A stretch of DNA of 64,000 nt from CBDCFV01 sp965216425 (GTDB lineage Bacteria; Chloroflexota; Dehalococcoidia; Lucifugimonadales; UBA3495): assembly GCA_965216425.1 (NCBI GenBank), contig CBDCFV010000006.1, positions 1,116,001-1,180,000 of the forward strand, read 5' to 3'. The notes under the pieces were generated by a model. The model had not been told where the DNA came from and made no database searches. It worked only from the letters and a program-made list of their open reading frames with translations. Both the position numbers and the translations under genes were made by a program. Below are positions 26,613 through 35,855 of the stretch, piece by piece. The first letter of the stretch is position 1. Every line of letters starts with the position of its first letter.

Positions 26613-27395
26613 ATGCGATTGGAAGGCAAAGTAGCTCTTATCAGCGGCGGTGCACGGGGGCAGGGAGCCGCCGAGGCGAGGCTTTTCGTAGGTGAGGGCG
26701 CAGCGGTGGTCATCGCCGACATCCTGGACGAGGAAGGTATGAAACTGGAGGCGGAACTCCGGGAGTTGGGCGCCAACGCGAGCTACGTCCATTTGGACGT
26801 GACTGACGCCAACCAGTGGCAGCAGGCCGTTGGAGAGACCGTCAGCCGCTACGGCAAGCTGGATATATTGGTGAACAACGCGGGGATTGCGGGAATGCAG
26901 GTAAGCGGCTTGGACGCTCCAAAGATTGACGGTGTGGATGCGGGGGTCTGGGACCGCATAATGGAGGTGAACGCCAAAGGGGTGTTCCTGGGGACGCGTG
27001 CGGCGATACCGGCGATAAGGGATGCCGGGGGAGGCTCCATAGTCAATATTTCGTCCATCGCAGGGCTGGTTGGATTGCCGCTGGCTAGAGGGGCCAGTGC
27101 CGCATACGGGAGTTCCAAGGGCGCCGTGCGGCTGCTGACCAAGGCTACGGCCGTCCAGTACGCCGCCGATCGTATACGCTGCAATTCGGTGCATCCAGGT
27201 TACATCGACACGGCGATGACGGAAAGGATATCGTCGCAGCCGGCCATCAGGGCGGAGTTGATAGGAAGGACCCCGCTGGGCCGAATCGGCACGGTGGATG
27301 ACATCGCCTATGGAGTCCTCTTCCTCGCTTCGGAAGAGTCCAGTTTCATGACCGGCAGCGAGTTGGTTATCGACGGGGGATGGACGGCGCAGTAG
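26613..27395 (+). CDS. Short-chain dehydrogenase/reductase (SDR)
   Basis: 260 aa. Motifs: cofactor loop SGGARGQG, NNAG in ILVNNAGIAG, catalytic Ser in NISSIAGLVG, and YGSSKGAVRL (YxxxK). Asp after strand two (VVIADILDEE) suggests NAD(H). The C-terminal ELVIDGGWTAQ is the usual ending. An extra loop, GMQVSGLDAPKIDGVDAGV, is inserted after the NNAG strand relative to the paralogue at 24057. GGAGG stands a few bases before the ATG, inside the end of the tandem HicB gene, so the genes are coupled. Substrate unknown. Confidence 0.93.
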   Translation: MRLEGKVALISGGARGQGAAEARLFVGEGAAVVIADILDEEGMKLEAELRELGANASYVHLDVTDANQWQQAVGETVSRYGKLDILVNNAGIAGMQVSGLDAPKIDGVDAGVWDRIMEVNAKGVFLGTRAAIPAIRDAGGGSIVNISSIAGLVGLPLARGASAAYGSSKGAVRLLTKATAVQYAADRIRCNSVHPGYIDTAMTERISSQPAIRAELIGRTPLGRIGTVDDIAYGVLFLASEESSFMTGSELVIDGGWTAQ

Positions 27396-27410
27396 AGGGT
27401 TCGACCCAGT

Positions 27411-28260
27411 TTACCAATTTTGCAGCAGGTGGTTGGCAATTCTTATCCCAGGCCTGCAGCCATTGGGATTGCCAACTCCAAAGAACAACTCGAACATGGG
27501 AGAATTCCTTGAGTTTCTGAACGTTCGCCGGGTGGGAGCAACCCCGGAAAATACTTCTTTAAGTTGCTCATGGTATCTCCCAGCTATTTGAGAACTGCTG
27601 CTCTGCCTTTCTTGTCCGGGGTCATCTCCGAACAATGTAAGTTGTGGACTGGGACTGTAGAAATCCCTCCACCGTTCCCTTGCCCCGAATATTCGGTTTA
27701 GTTGTCTTTCCAACGCCTCTGTAGGCTGAACCTCCAAGGGCATCATCCGGGTGATTGCTCCGATGGGGAAGAGAATCCAACAGTCGATTTTCTGCGTTTT
27801 AGCGATGGCGTCCACGGTAGACCATGAAACCTGAGTTGCGAATGGGTCCAGAAACACGACGGCCCGTTCCATAGGTCGTAGATTCTGACAACCTTCGAGC
27901 AGCATCCGGTTAGCGTCCTCATCCTTAACAGTGATGTTTCTATCCGGATACTCTTGCCTCAGACGTATCAACTCCAACGAACGCCTTGAGTCAATATCAT
28001 TAAATATCACTTGGTCAAAGGGCTTGTCAGTAATCCTTAACGCTCTTCGAGCTGAGCCGTCATATATCGGTTGGAAGTCATCATAGTCCTCCTTGGCATA
28101 CCCCGACCCAAGCCTAAACGACCCTTGGCCCGCGAAACGCATCGACGTATAAGAGGTCGAAGGGTTGGTCCTTCAAAGCGGTGGTATAAGCGTCAAGATA
28201 ACGCTCCAAGATATCAAGTTTTTCGAGGGTCCATTGGCCACCAAAGGATATGTTATCCAA
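27411..28260 (-). pseudogene. tcmP: Three-Cys-motif partner protein TcmP, interrupted by a one-base frameshift
   Basis: Two overlapping frames together give a TcmP family protein. The first, from TTG (GGAG 9 bases upstream), encodes MDNISFGGQWTLEKLDILER and ends at YVDAFR. The second continues as FAGQGSFRLGSGYAKEDY and runs to the C-terminus. The family consensus YxDAFAGxGSF would be restored by removing one T from a run of three (plus-strand AAA at 28135-28137). Later features include FNDIDSRRSLELI and AVVFLDPFATQVSW, typical of this methyltransferase-like family. It follows the DUF5131 gene by a few bases, the standard pairing. The shift may be a real mutation or a sequencing error. The function of the pair is unknown. 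Confidence 0.8.
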
Positions 28261-28266
28261 GGGCTT

Positions 28267-29025
28267 TTACTCCATTACTGGGGATTGAAGCCACTGCCGC
28301 CGATCTATGATGGCCGCTGCACCGCCGCGTTTTTTGCGCGCCCCGCCGAGTTGTTTCAGGAAGAACGGTACTCCGGCCGCTACTGATTGATCCCGGAGTT
28401 CCCGTACCCAGTCTAGGTCCATGGCTCTTGCTCCCGGGCCACTTTCTCCACCCACAATCACCCACTGCACTGCACCATCATTCAGCCATGGTGAAAGGTC
28501 GGTCCGCTCAAGCAGCGATACAGCCGAAACGAACCGACTGGCCGCAGGAATTCGGGCGAGGACGGTCAATCTTGGGGCATATTCTAGGCTCTCGACGGAT
28601 GTCCCAATCCATACGTTCGGTGGCCAACCTTTTGGAAATCCGGTGTTATGTTGCAGCCACCATCCCACAGCCCGCCCTGGCCTTTTGGTCAGGACCTGGA
28701 ATACATGCCCATGTCGCAACCCCGCTTCCCGCATTGTTGAGAATACTTTCGATATGAATTCAAATCGGACCTCAGGGTGGAATAAATCCGCCATGCTATT
28801 TACGAAGACCCGCCTAGGACTTTTCCAAGTCAACGGTATTTGGAGCCGTTCCGGTATTAGCTGAATATCATCCGGCGCAGTGTCGTACCCGGGGACTCCC
28901 ATAGCTTTTAACCGGGGATAAAGGGCAAACATGTAACAATTGTCGCATCCGGGAGAAACACGAGTACACCCCGTCAATGGGTTCCAAGTCTCATCGGTCC
29001 ATTCAATCGTGGAAGGCATGGGCAC
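28267..29025 (-). CDS. Three-Cys-motif protein, DUF5131 / phage Gp37-Gp68 family
   Basis: 252 aa. The start TIEWTDETWNPLTGC is the family hallmark. The three cysteines are C20, C27 and C30 (C-x6-C-x2-C), which resembles an iron-sulfur or radical-SAM-like cluster site. Further conserved parts are RVFVNSMADLFH, FQVLTKRPGRA, NVWIGTSVES and VIVGGESGPGARAMDLDWVR. The family is found in phages and bacteria next to TcmP, as here. Its activity is not established. The two genes lie alone on the minus strand between an SDR and the 16S unit, which fits an acquired cassette. Confidence 0.88.
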   Translation of the reverse strand: MPMPSTIEWTDETWNPLTGCTRVSPGCDNCYMFALYPRLKAMGVPGYDTAPDDIQLIPERLQIPLTWKSPRRVFVNSMADLFHPEVRFEFISKVFSTMREAGLRHGHVFQVLTKRPGRAVGWWLQHNTGFPKGWPPNVWIGTSVESLEYAPRLTVLARIPAASRFVSAVSLLERTDLSPWLNDGAVQWVIVGGESGPGARAMDLDWVRELRDQSVAAGVPFFLKQLGGARKKRGGAAAIIDRRQWLQSPVME

Positions 29026-29357
29026 GTCTCCCTTTGTTAAACAAGAACATTGTCTACAATCTCAGTGAAAGACGTCTAGCGACATTTGTCAGTGAACGAC
29101 AAAAAAGCCGGACGTTTTAAATCCGGCTCTTTCATTCAGGTGCCTTAACGGCTGAGTAGCGGAAGGAACATTAGATTACGGTTGCAATTTGTTACCAGTT
29201 TACCGGTGGACTTTCTTGGGGAACCGATTCCTTTGCCGGGGAGCATAGCTCAACCAACTGGCTTAGGAAGCGGAACACCCACCGGCCGACCTGGGAGTTG
29301 GGTCCTTCCTCCGTCCCCCGTATAACCAGGGAACAACAGTGGGACCGTCGCTCCGTA
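29026..29357. other. Non-coding stretch downstream of the 16S gene
   Basis: Contains the terminator of the 16S transcript and the 3' half of its processing stem (TAGCGGAAGGAAC and following bases at 29157-29181). No tRNA-Ile, tRNA-Ala, 23S or 5S sequence is recognisable, so the 16S gene is not followed by the usual spacer. Confidence 0.7.
29101..29128 (-). terminator. Rho-independent terminator of the 16S transcript
   Basis: On the minus strand AGCCGGA - 9-base loop - TCCGGCT is followed by a run of T. It lies about 230 bases after the 16S 3' end and closes the transcription unit. Confidence 0.85.
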
Positions 29358-30870
<1,513 letters not shown>

Positions 30871-30946
30871 CGAATAACCTAAGTTCCTTCCACTATTCAA
30901 CTGTTAAAGTGCCTGTTGCACCCCGCGTGTGGGGCGCAGTGAAGAC

Positions 30947-30975
30947 AGTATACTTACCCGATTTGGACATGTCAA
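30947..30975 (-). promoter_or_regulatory. Promoter of the 16S rRNA gene
   Basis: TTGACA, 17-bp spacer, TATACT on the minus strand, giving a start near 30940 and a leader of about 70 bases. The initial leader has a GC-rich hairpin (CCCC-ACACGC-GGGG). This near-consensus promoter is the strongest seen in the window. Confidence 0.88.
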
Positions 30976-31054
30976 CCCATTTTGCGGGCTTTCTTGATAA
31001 TCGTGATTCAGAGACACGAAGAGCTTTGTCTTGAACGCTGATCCATTTGTTTGT

Positions 31055-31084
31055 CTCTCGTTTCCTCTCATTCAGTCCCATTTT
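31055..31084. repeat. Phased 10-bp repeat block beside the 16S unit
   Basis: Units CTCTCGTTTC, CTCTCATTCA and GTCCCATTTT, matching in order and phase the last three units of the array upstream of dnaA (13240-13269). Roughly 24 of 30 bases agree. The meaning is unknown. Confidence 0.5.
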
Positions 31085-31440
31085 TACCGTAGAGAGCGGG
31101 GAGACCACAGAGGGAGAGAGGCTGGAATTTTCAGACCGCCGGACATTTCCTGACGTTCTGTCAGGACCAAGACGCGGTTGCCCCAATGCCAAGTCCGACA
31201 GGGAGTTGTGCGCCCGGGTATTATGATACGGTGTTGTTGCCGGAGCAGGGAAGCGGCAAGTGTCAGTCAGTTTGAATTGTGATTTAGCGGACATCTCCGT
31301 TGTCATCCGCCAGTTGGAACGCCTTGGCTTGAATTACATCGGGTATGTCCAGCCTCTCATTTGTGTTAGTCATATGGTCACTCCTTCCGAAAGCAGTGGG
31401 GAGATTATATGACAAGGCTACTTCCTACTCTTTCTCTCGC

Positions 31441-31470
31441 TTGAGCACCGTTCCAAGCGCAGGATATAAT
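31441..31470 (+). promoter_or_regulatory. thiL promoter, probably giving a leaderless mRNA
   Basis: TTGAGC, 18-bp spacer, perfect TATAAT. Only 9 bases separate the -10 box from the thiL ATG, so transcription should begin within about 3 bases of the start codon. No Shine-Dalgarno is present, which agrees. Confidence 0.75.
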
Positions 31471-31479
31471 CTCTCCGCT

Positions 31480-32517
31480 ATGCAGATTCAAGAGTTGGGC
31501 GAATTTGGCGTGATAGACCTGCTGAACCGCATGGTGGTGGAGCAGCGGGACGTGGCAGCTTTGTCTTCGAAGTTTCCGGTTGAGTTACTGGTGGATACCG
31601 GGGACGATACGGCGGCATGGCGGACCTCAGATTGTATAGAGCTTTTTACCACCGACACGGTGGTTGAGGGCGTTCACTTCACTCGCGTTACCACGCCCTG
31701 GCAGGACCTGGGGTGGAAGTGCATTGCATCCAACGTCAGCGACGTCGCCGCTATGGGCGGCCTGCCAGCCTATGCGCTCGTTACGTTGGGACTCCCGCCG
31801 GAAACGGAAGTCGGGGACTTGGAAGAGCTTTACCACGGTATGCTGGAGATGGGAAACAAGTGCGGCGCGGCGATAATCGGGGGGGACATGGTCCGCTCGC
31901 CGGTAGTGTTTATTACCGTTGGCTTGACCGGCGTCCACGAGGGCAGCCCGATGCTTCGCACTAACGGCCGGCCGGGAGACCTGGTTGGTGTAACGGGATA
32001 TTTGGGTGGCTCCGGCGGAGGGTTGCGATTGATGCTGGGAGACAATACCGAAGAAGGCCGGTCAAGCCGGAATCCCGCGGCGTCAAGCGAGGCGGTGGAG
32101 TACCTGCGACATCAGCATCGCAGACCTGAACCGGCGGTGAAGGAAGGACGCATATTGGCCGACGCCGGAGTACGGACGGCCATGGACGTTAGCGACGGCC
32201 TTGCGGACGATCTGGGCAAGCTTTGCCGCGCCAGCGGCCTGTCGGCGCGGCTTAATGCGGAACGGATACCGGTCCATCCCTACCTTGAAGAAGCCTACCC
32301 CAACGACTCCTTGGGATTGGCACTCCACGGTGGGGAGGACTATCTGCTGCTTTTCACTGCCTCCCCAAGCGTCATGGGCGAAGTGATGCCGCGGCTGTCC
32401 GACGGATCCGCAGTGATAGGGGAGTTGCTGGCCGGGGAGCCGGGGCGGGTGTCGATTGTAGACGAGACGGGCTCTGAAGTCCCGGCAGCCAAGGGCGGCT
32501 GGGACCATTACCGGTAG
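31480..32517 (+). CDS. thiL: Thiamine-monophosphate kinase ThiL
   Basis: 345 aa. ThiL phosphorylates thiamine monophosphate to thiamine diphosphate, the cofactor of the E1 enzyme encoded earlier in the window. The N-terminal LGEFGVIDLLNR, the metal/ATP site DTGDDTAAWR, TTDTVVEGVHFTR, NVSDVAAMGGLPAYALVTLGLP, and the later AMDVSDGLADDLGKL and HGGEDYLLLF are all family motifs. The promoter position fixes the start at this ATG and excludes a 45-residue extension. It heads the unit thiL-tsaE, and originally tsaB-ndk before an insertion sequence entered. Confidence 0.96.
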   Translation: MQIQELGEFGVIDLLNRMVVEQRDVAALSSKFPVELLVDTGDDTAAWRTSDCIELFTTDTVVEGVHFTRVTTPWQDLGWKCIASNVSDVAAMGGLPAYALVTLGLPPETEVGDLEELYHGMLEMGNKCGAAIIGGDMVRSPVVFITVGLTGVHEGSPMLRTNGRPGDLVGVTGYLGGSGGGLRLMLGDNTEEGRSSRNPAASSEAVEYLRHQHRRPEPAVKEGRILADAGVRTAMDVSDGLADDLGKLCRASGLSARLNAERIPVHPYLEEAYPNDSLGLALHGGEDYLLLFTASPSVMGEVMPRLSDGSAVIGELLAGEPGRVSIVDETGSEVPAAKGGWDHYR

Positions 32518-32520
32518 GCT

Positions 32521-33039
32521 ATGACGTTCAGCACCCGCATCCTGAGCAACGGCCCGGAGCAAACGCGCGATATCGGACGTTCCATCGGAGAGTCGGCCCG
32601 TGCGGGTGATGTTTTCCTGCTGGTTGGTCCTTTGGGAGCCGGCAAGACCTGCCTCACTCAAGGTATCGCCGAAGGTCTCGGAGTGTCCGGTTATGTCAGG
32701 AGTCCAACCTTCGTTTTGACGACCCAATACGAAGGGAGGTTGCGATTGTTCCACTTGGACCTGTACCGCATCGACGCGCCGCTAGAAGCTTGGGACCTGG
32801 GGTTGGACGAGCAGCTTTTCGGCGAAGATGTCTGTGTGGTGGAGTGGGCCGACCGGGCGCCGGACATATTCCCGGAGGAGTCCCTTTGGGTATCCTTGGA
32901 CCATGTTGGCAGGGGCGACGATCGGATGTTGGAATTCAGCGATTGGCCCGACCGTTTCGAACCGGTCTTGAGCCACGTGGCCGACGGTCGGTCAATATCC
33001 AAATCCGAATCCGACGCTGTGACGGAGACCGAGTCTTAG
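32521..33039 (+). CDS. tsaE: tRNA threonylcarbamoyladenosine biosynthesis ATPase TsaE
   Basis: 172 aa. TsaE is the P-loop ATPase that works with TsaB-TsaD to make N6-threonylcarbamoyladenosine at position 37 of ANN-decoding tRNAs. Walker A GPLGAGKT lies at 36-43; SPTFVLTTQYEGRLRLFHLDLYRI and VVEWADRAPDIFPEE are typical. The C-terminal 20 residues are Ser/Glu-rich and not conserved. It starts 3 bases after the thiL stop. The partner tsaB follows but is now separated by an IS element; tsaD is not in the window. Confidence 0.95.
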   Translation: MTFSTRILSNGPEQTRDIGRSIGESARAGDVFLLVGPLGAGKTCLTQGIAEGLGVSGYVRSPTFVLTTQYEGRLRLFHLDLYRIDAPLEAWDLGLDEQLFGEDVCVVEWADRAPDIFPEESLWVSLDHVGRGDDRMLEFSDWPDRFEPVLSHVADGRSISKSESDAVTETES

Positions 33040-33185
33040 TACTACAGCCGCAGATGGTCGCTTGGAGTGTTAGGCGGTCTTGAAAATCGTAACGTCTAGC
33101 TACGGCCAACGTCTTTGCTCTCAATGAAACTAAGCTTATTTGAGGCCGAAAGCACCGAGTCAGTGTTAGTGCGACTGTAGTATTA

Positions 33186-34047
33186 GAGCCTGTTGACGAT
33201 CTTTGGAATACGTTAAGTTGAGACTATTACCAAGGGAGGGGTAAGCATGTCTCATTCCTATCCCAGCGACATCAGCCGGGAGCAATTCGCCCGGATTCTG
33301 CCGACGCTGGAGTCGGTCCGGCGCCGGACCAAGCCCCGCACCGTGGACCTGTACGACGTTTTCTGCGGGGTGTTGTACCTCCTGAAAAGCGGCTGCCAGT
33401 GGCGCATGCTGCCTGCGGACTTCCCCGATTGGCGCACCTGCTACAAGTATTTTCGGCAATGGAGCGAGCGGCCCGGCCCGGATGAGGATTCCATTCTGGA
33501 GCAGGTCTTAAAAAAAATTGGTTGGCGAGGCCCGGCAAAGCAATGGACGGAAAGAGCGGACCAGCTTCTGTATCGTGGACTCCCAGAGCGTGAAGAACAC
33601 TGACAGCGCCGGGAACAAGGGCTATGACGCGGGCAAGAAGGTGTCCGGAATCAAGCGCCACATCGCGGTGGACACGCAGGGGTTGCCCCACGCGATCCAC
33701 CTAACCACGGCCAACGTGACCGACCGGGCCGGGGCCTTGGCGATGTTTGACCGGCACCGGGATGGCCTCAACCAGGTGCAGAACGTGCTGGTGGATGGGG
33801 GCTACACCGGGAAGCCCTTTGCTGCTGGGGTGCGAAGCCTGTTGGGAGCCGCGGTGGAAGTGGTGAAACGCAACGAACTGCACACCTTCGTGGTGCTGCC
33901 GAAGAGATGGGTGGTGGAGCGGTCTTTCGCTTGGCTGGAGAAGTGCCGCCGGCTCTGGAAGAACTGCGAACGAAAGCTCAATACCAGCCTGCAAATGGTG
34001 GTTCTCGCCTTCGCAACGCTAATCCTGAAGAGATTGTAAACAGGTTC
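33186..34047 (+). mobile_element. IS5-family insertion sequence (862 bp, IS427/IS1031-like)
   Basis: Imperfect terminal inverted repeats GAGCCTGTTGACGATCT (left) and GAACCTGTTTACAATCT (right, inverted) differ at 3 of 17 positions. A 3-bp target duplication TTA flanks both ends (33183-33185 and 34048-34050), as expected for this subgroup. The element carries one transposase split over two frames. It sits between tsaE and tsaB, only 4 bases before the tsaB start codon. Intact ends and duplication suggest fairly recent insertion. Confidence 0.92.
33247..34039 (+). CDS. IS5-family transposase in two overlapping frames
   Basis: The first frame (118 codons) encodes the N-terminal DUF4096-type region, SGCQWRMLPADFPDWRTCYKYF. 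The second carries the DDE catalytic core: Asp in FCIVDSQSVKNTD, Asp in VLVDGGYTGKPF and Glu in VVERSFAWLEKCRRLWKNCE. A run of eight A (33510-33517) lies where the frames meet, and reading L-K-K then shifting by one base gives the family sequence LKKLVGEARQ. Such A-runs support programmed frameshifting or slippage in IS427-like elements, so the split may be functional and not a defect. Together about 263 aa, normal for the family. Confidence 0.9.
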
Positions 34048-34051
34048 TTAG

Positions 34052-34771
34052 ATGCTTCTAGCCATCGACACTTCTACTCGTTATGCCGGAATTGCCCTCG
34101 CAGATGAAAGCAGGGTCGTGTCCGTTCGGGCTTGGTACTCGGTAGTGAACCACAGCCGGGAGCTTATGCCGGCGGTCGGCCAAGCCTTGAAAGAGCGCGA
34201 CGTTGCTGTGTCCCAACTGGACGCCGTGGCGGTGGCCTTGGGGCCCGGCGGGTTCAGCGCGCTGCGGGTGGGCTTGAGCGCGGCCAAAGGGCTGGCCTTG
34301 ATTGGTGGCCTGCCAATTGTCGGCGTGGGCACCCTGGACTTGGAGGCGTTTCCGTATCGGGGTACCGGATTGGAGGTTTGCGCACTGTTGGACGCCGGCA
34401 GGGGTGAAGTGGCATCGGCCTTATTTGGGCCGGACGGGAAGCGCATCCGCGACGATATCATCAGCGCCCCGGAGGACATATTGGATGACGTTAAGGAGCC
34501 GACGGTGTTCTGCGGGGAGGGCGTGAGGAGCAGGGAAGAGGTGATCAAGGACCGGTTGGGGGATAAGGCGTTGTTGATGGTGGAACCGTCGCCGGCTACG
34601 CGGCTTGGTTCCTTGGCTGTTTTGGCGCGGAGGCGACTTGATGCCGGTGACTCGGACGACCTGGGTGGACTACAACCCTATTATCTTCGGATGCCCAGCA
34701 TCGGCGTTCGGAAACAACGAGACCGGACACCGCAAGGGTCTTCGCGACCCACGAGCAACTCTAGCGTTTGA
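34052..34771 (+). CDS. tsaB: tRNA threonylcarbamoyladenosine biosynthesis protein TsaB
   Basis: 239 aa. TsaB is the ASKHA-fold scaffold partner of TsaD in t6A synthesis. The start MLLAIDTSTRYAGIALAD, the HSRELMPAV segment and the glycine-rich GPGGFSALRVGLSAAKGLA are characteristic. The IS insertion ends just before it, so its native upstream region is lost. The IS end supplies only AGG 7 bases from the ATG and any promoter must be inside the IS or read through it. ndk follows 12 bases after the stop. Confidence 0.94.
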   Translation: MLLAIDTSTRYAGIALADESRVVSVRAWYSVVNHSRELMPAVGQALKERDVAVSQLDAVAVALGPGGFSALRVGLSAAKGLALIGGLPIVGVGTLDLEAFPYRGTGLEVCALLDAGRGEVASALFGPDGKRIRDDIISAPEDILDDVKEPTVFCGEGVRSREEVIKDRLGDKALLMVEPSPATRLGSLAVLARRRLDAGDSDDLGGLQPYYLRMPSIGVRKQRDRTPQGSSRPTSNSSV

Positions 34772-34783
34772 TGGAAGGTGTGA

Positions 34784-35236
34784 ATGGAACGGACATTGGT
34801 GCTGGTAAAGCCGGACGGGGTGCAACGGGGCATGGTGGGGGAGATTATATCGAGACTAGAACGACGGGGAATAAAGCTGGTGGCGCTGAAGATGATGCTG
34901 GTGGACCAGGCGCTGGCGCACCGGCATTATGGCGAACACGAAGGCAAGCCATTCTTCCAAGGATTGGTAGACTTTATTACTTCTTCCCCGCTGGTTGCGA
35001 TGATATGGGAAGCCGACGACGTGGTTGAGATTGTTCGCGGCACCATGGGGCAGACCAACCCCAAGAACGCGGCGCCGGGAACCATCCGGGGCGATTTGGG
35101 GGTAAACATCGGGCGGAACCTGGTACACGGCTCGGACAGCCCGGAGTCAGCCCAGCGAGAGGTGGCGTTGTTCTTCAAGGAAGGCGAGATATTGGACTAC
35201 AACAGGAACAACGACCCTTGGATTACAGAACCCTGA
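34784..35236 (+). CDS. ndk: Nucleoside diphosphate kinase
   Basis: 150 aa, normal length. The start ERTLVLVKPDGVQRGMVGEII, the segment TMGQTNPKNAAPGTIRGDLG and the phospho-histidine H115 in NLVHGSDSPESAQRE are all conserved. It exchanges the terminal phosphate among nucleoside triphosphates in the cytoplasm. It follows tsaB closely and its last 14 bases overlap the end of rsfS on the opposite strand. Confidence 0.97.
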   Translation: MERTLVLVKPDGVQRGMVGEIISRLERRGIKLVALKMMLVDQALAHRHYGEHEGKPFFQGLVDFITSSPLVAMIWEADDVVEIVRGTMGQTNPKNAAPGTIRGDLGVNIGRNLVHGSDSPESAQREVALFFKEGEILDYNRNNDPWITEP

Positions 35237-35567
35237 CCACTTGGGGGGCGCGGAACCACAGGTTTTCCAGCCGGTAGAACTCGCGTTGCTCAGAGCCCAG
35301 GATATGGATCACGACGTCGCTGAAGTCCAACAACACCCAGCCTGACTCGGCGGTGCCTTCCCGGTGAAATGGGCGGACCTTGGCCTCTCTGAGGGCCCGG
35401 CTGATGTCCTCTTCCAACGCTTCGATCTGTCTGGAAGAGTCAGCGGACATGATGACGAAATAGTCGGCGAAGTAAGCCACCGGGCGAAGATCCAACATTA
35501 CGATGTCTTCGGCCAGCTTGTCCGAGGCCAAGTCAACCACAAACTGGGCTATTTCCGTCGAATTCAG
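35223..35567 (-). CDS. rsfS: Ribosomal silencing factor RsfS, probable CTG start
   Basis: 114 aa. RsfS binds L14 of the large subunit and blocks joining under starvation. Conserved parts: SDKLAEDIVMLDLRPVAYFADYFVI, GTAESGWVLLDFSDVVIHI and FYRLENLW. The family N-terminus LNSTEIAQFVVDLASDK is encoded upstream of the only canonical start (GTG, 35540), yet the frame holds no ATG, GTG or TTG there. A CTG preceded by AGGGAG at 8 bases fits both the ribosome site and the conserved first helix, so I use it. If CTG is not used, the protein begins at the GTG and lacks nine residues. Confidence 0.85.
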   Translation of the reverse strand: MNSTEIAQFVVDLASDKLAEDIVMLDLRPVAYFADYFVIMSADSSRQIEALEEDISRALREAKVRPFHREGTAESGWVLLDFSDVVIHILGSEQREFYRLENLWFRAPQVVRVL

Positions 35568-35656
35568 TCTGTCAACTCCCTATAATGATTATTAAAGCTG
35601 TATATTCAGTATAGTGCCTTGGCTTGGTTGTGGTCAACGACGAGAACCGTTCCGGT

Positions 35657-35810
35657 CAGGGCTTTTTCATTTTCCGGATTGGGTTAAATGGGTCTCGTCT
35701 CTCCCGCGAAAGCGGGAACCTACACGACCGTGGCCTATAGCAACCTTCTCCTGGCAGGACCATATGGATTCCCGCCTGCGCGGGAAAGACGAGATAATGA
35801 AAAGGCCCTG
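35657..35810. repeat. 154-bp MITE-like element with nested inverted repeats
   Basis: Terminal inverted repeats CAGGGCTTTTTCATT and AATGAAAAGGCCCTG differ at one position. Inside, a second pair, TCTCGTCTCTCCCGCG... (35693-35720) and its inverted partner (35766-35794), contains the palindromic cores CCCGCGAAAGCGGGAA and TTCCCGCCTGCGCGGGAA. The same core occurs singly at 55251-55276 and 59192-59211, so the family is dispersed. No coding capacity. A target duplication was not found. Confidence 0.75.
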
Positions 35811-35827
35811 CGCCGCCTCGTAAAAGT

Positions 35828-35855
35828 TTGTGTACGTCGAATATTGTGATATATT
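35828..35855 (+). promoter_or_regulatory. Probable gltB promoter
   Basis: TTGTGT, 16-bp spacer, TATATT, just after the MITE-like element. It would give a leader of about 120 bases. The -10 is good, the -35 weak. Confidence 0.45.

Larger units (their letters stand above)
30871..31479. other. Non-coding region between the 16S gene and thiL
   Basis: Holds the 16S promoter on the minus strand, the phased 10-bp repeat block at 31055-31084 and the thiL promoter on the plus strand. Motifs AAGTCCGACA (31188) and GTTGTTGCCGGAGCAGG (31232) resemble pieces near dnaA. A minus-strand frame over part of it encodes PYHNTRAHNSLSDLALG, faintly like the C-terminal end of DDE integrases (YHxxRxHxSL), so an old transposase remnant is possible. 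It is too short and degenerate to annotate as a gene. Confidence 0.5.

Noticed and set aside
29129..29357. Possible tRNA-Ile or tRNA-Ala in a 16S-23S spacer
   Set aside because: No cloverleaf or CCA end is found, and a terminator closes the transcript.
30893..31306. A 137-residue minus-strand frame next to the 16S gene
   Set aside because: It runs across the 16S promoter and leader. Only a short piece resembles a DDE integrase end, so it is treated as a possible remnant and not as a gene.
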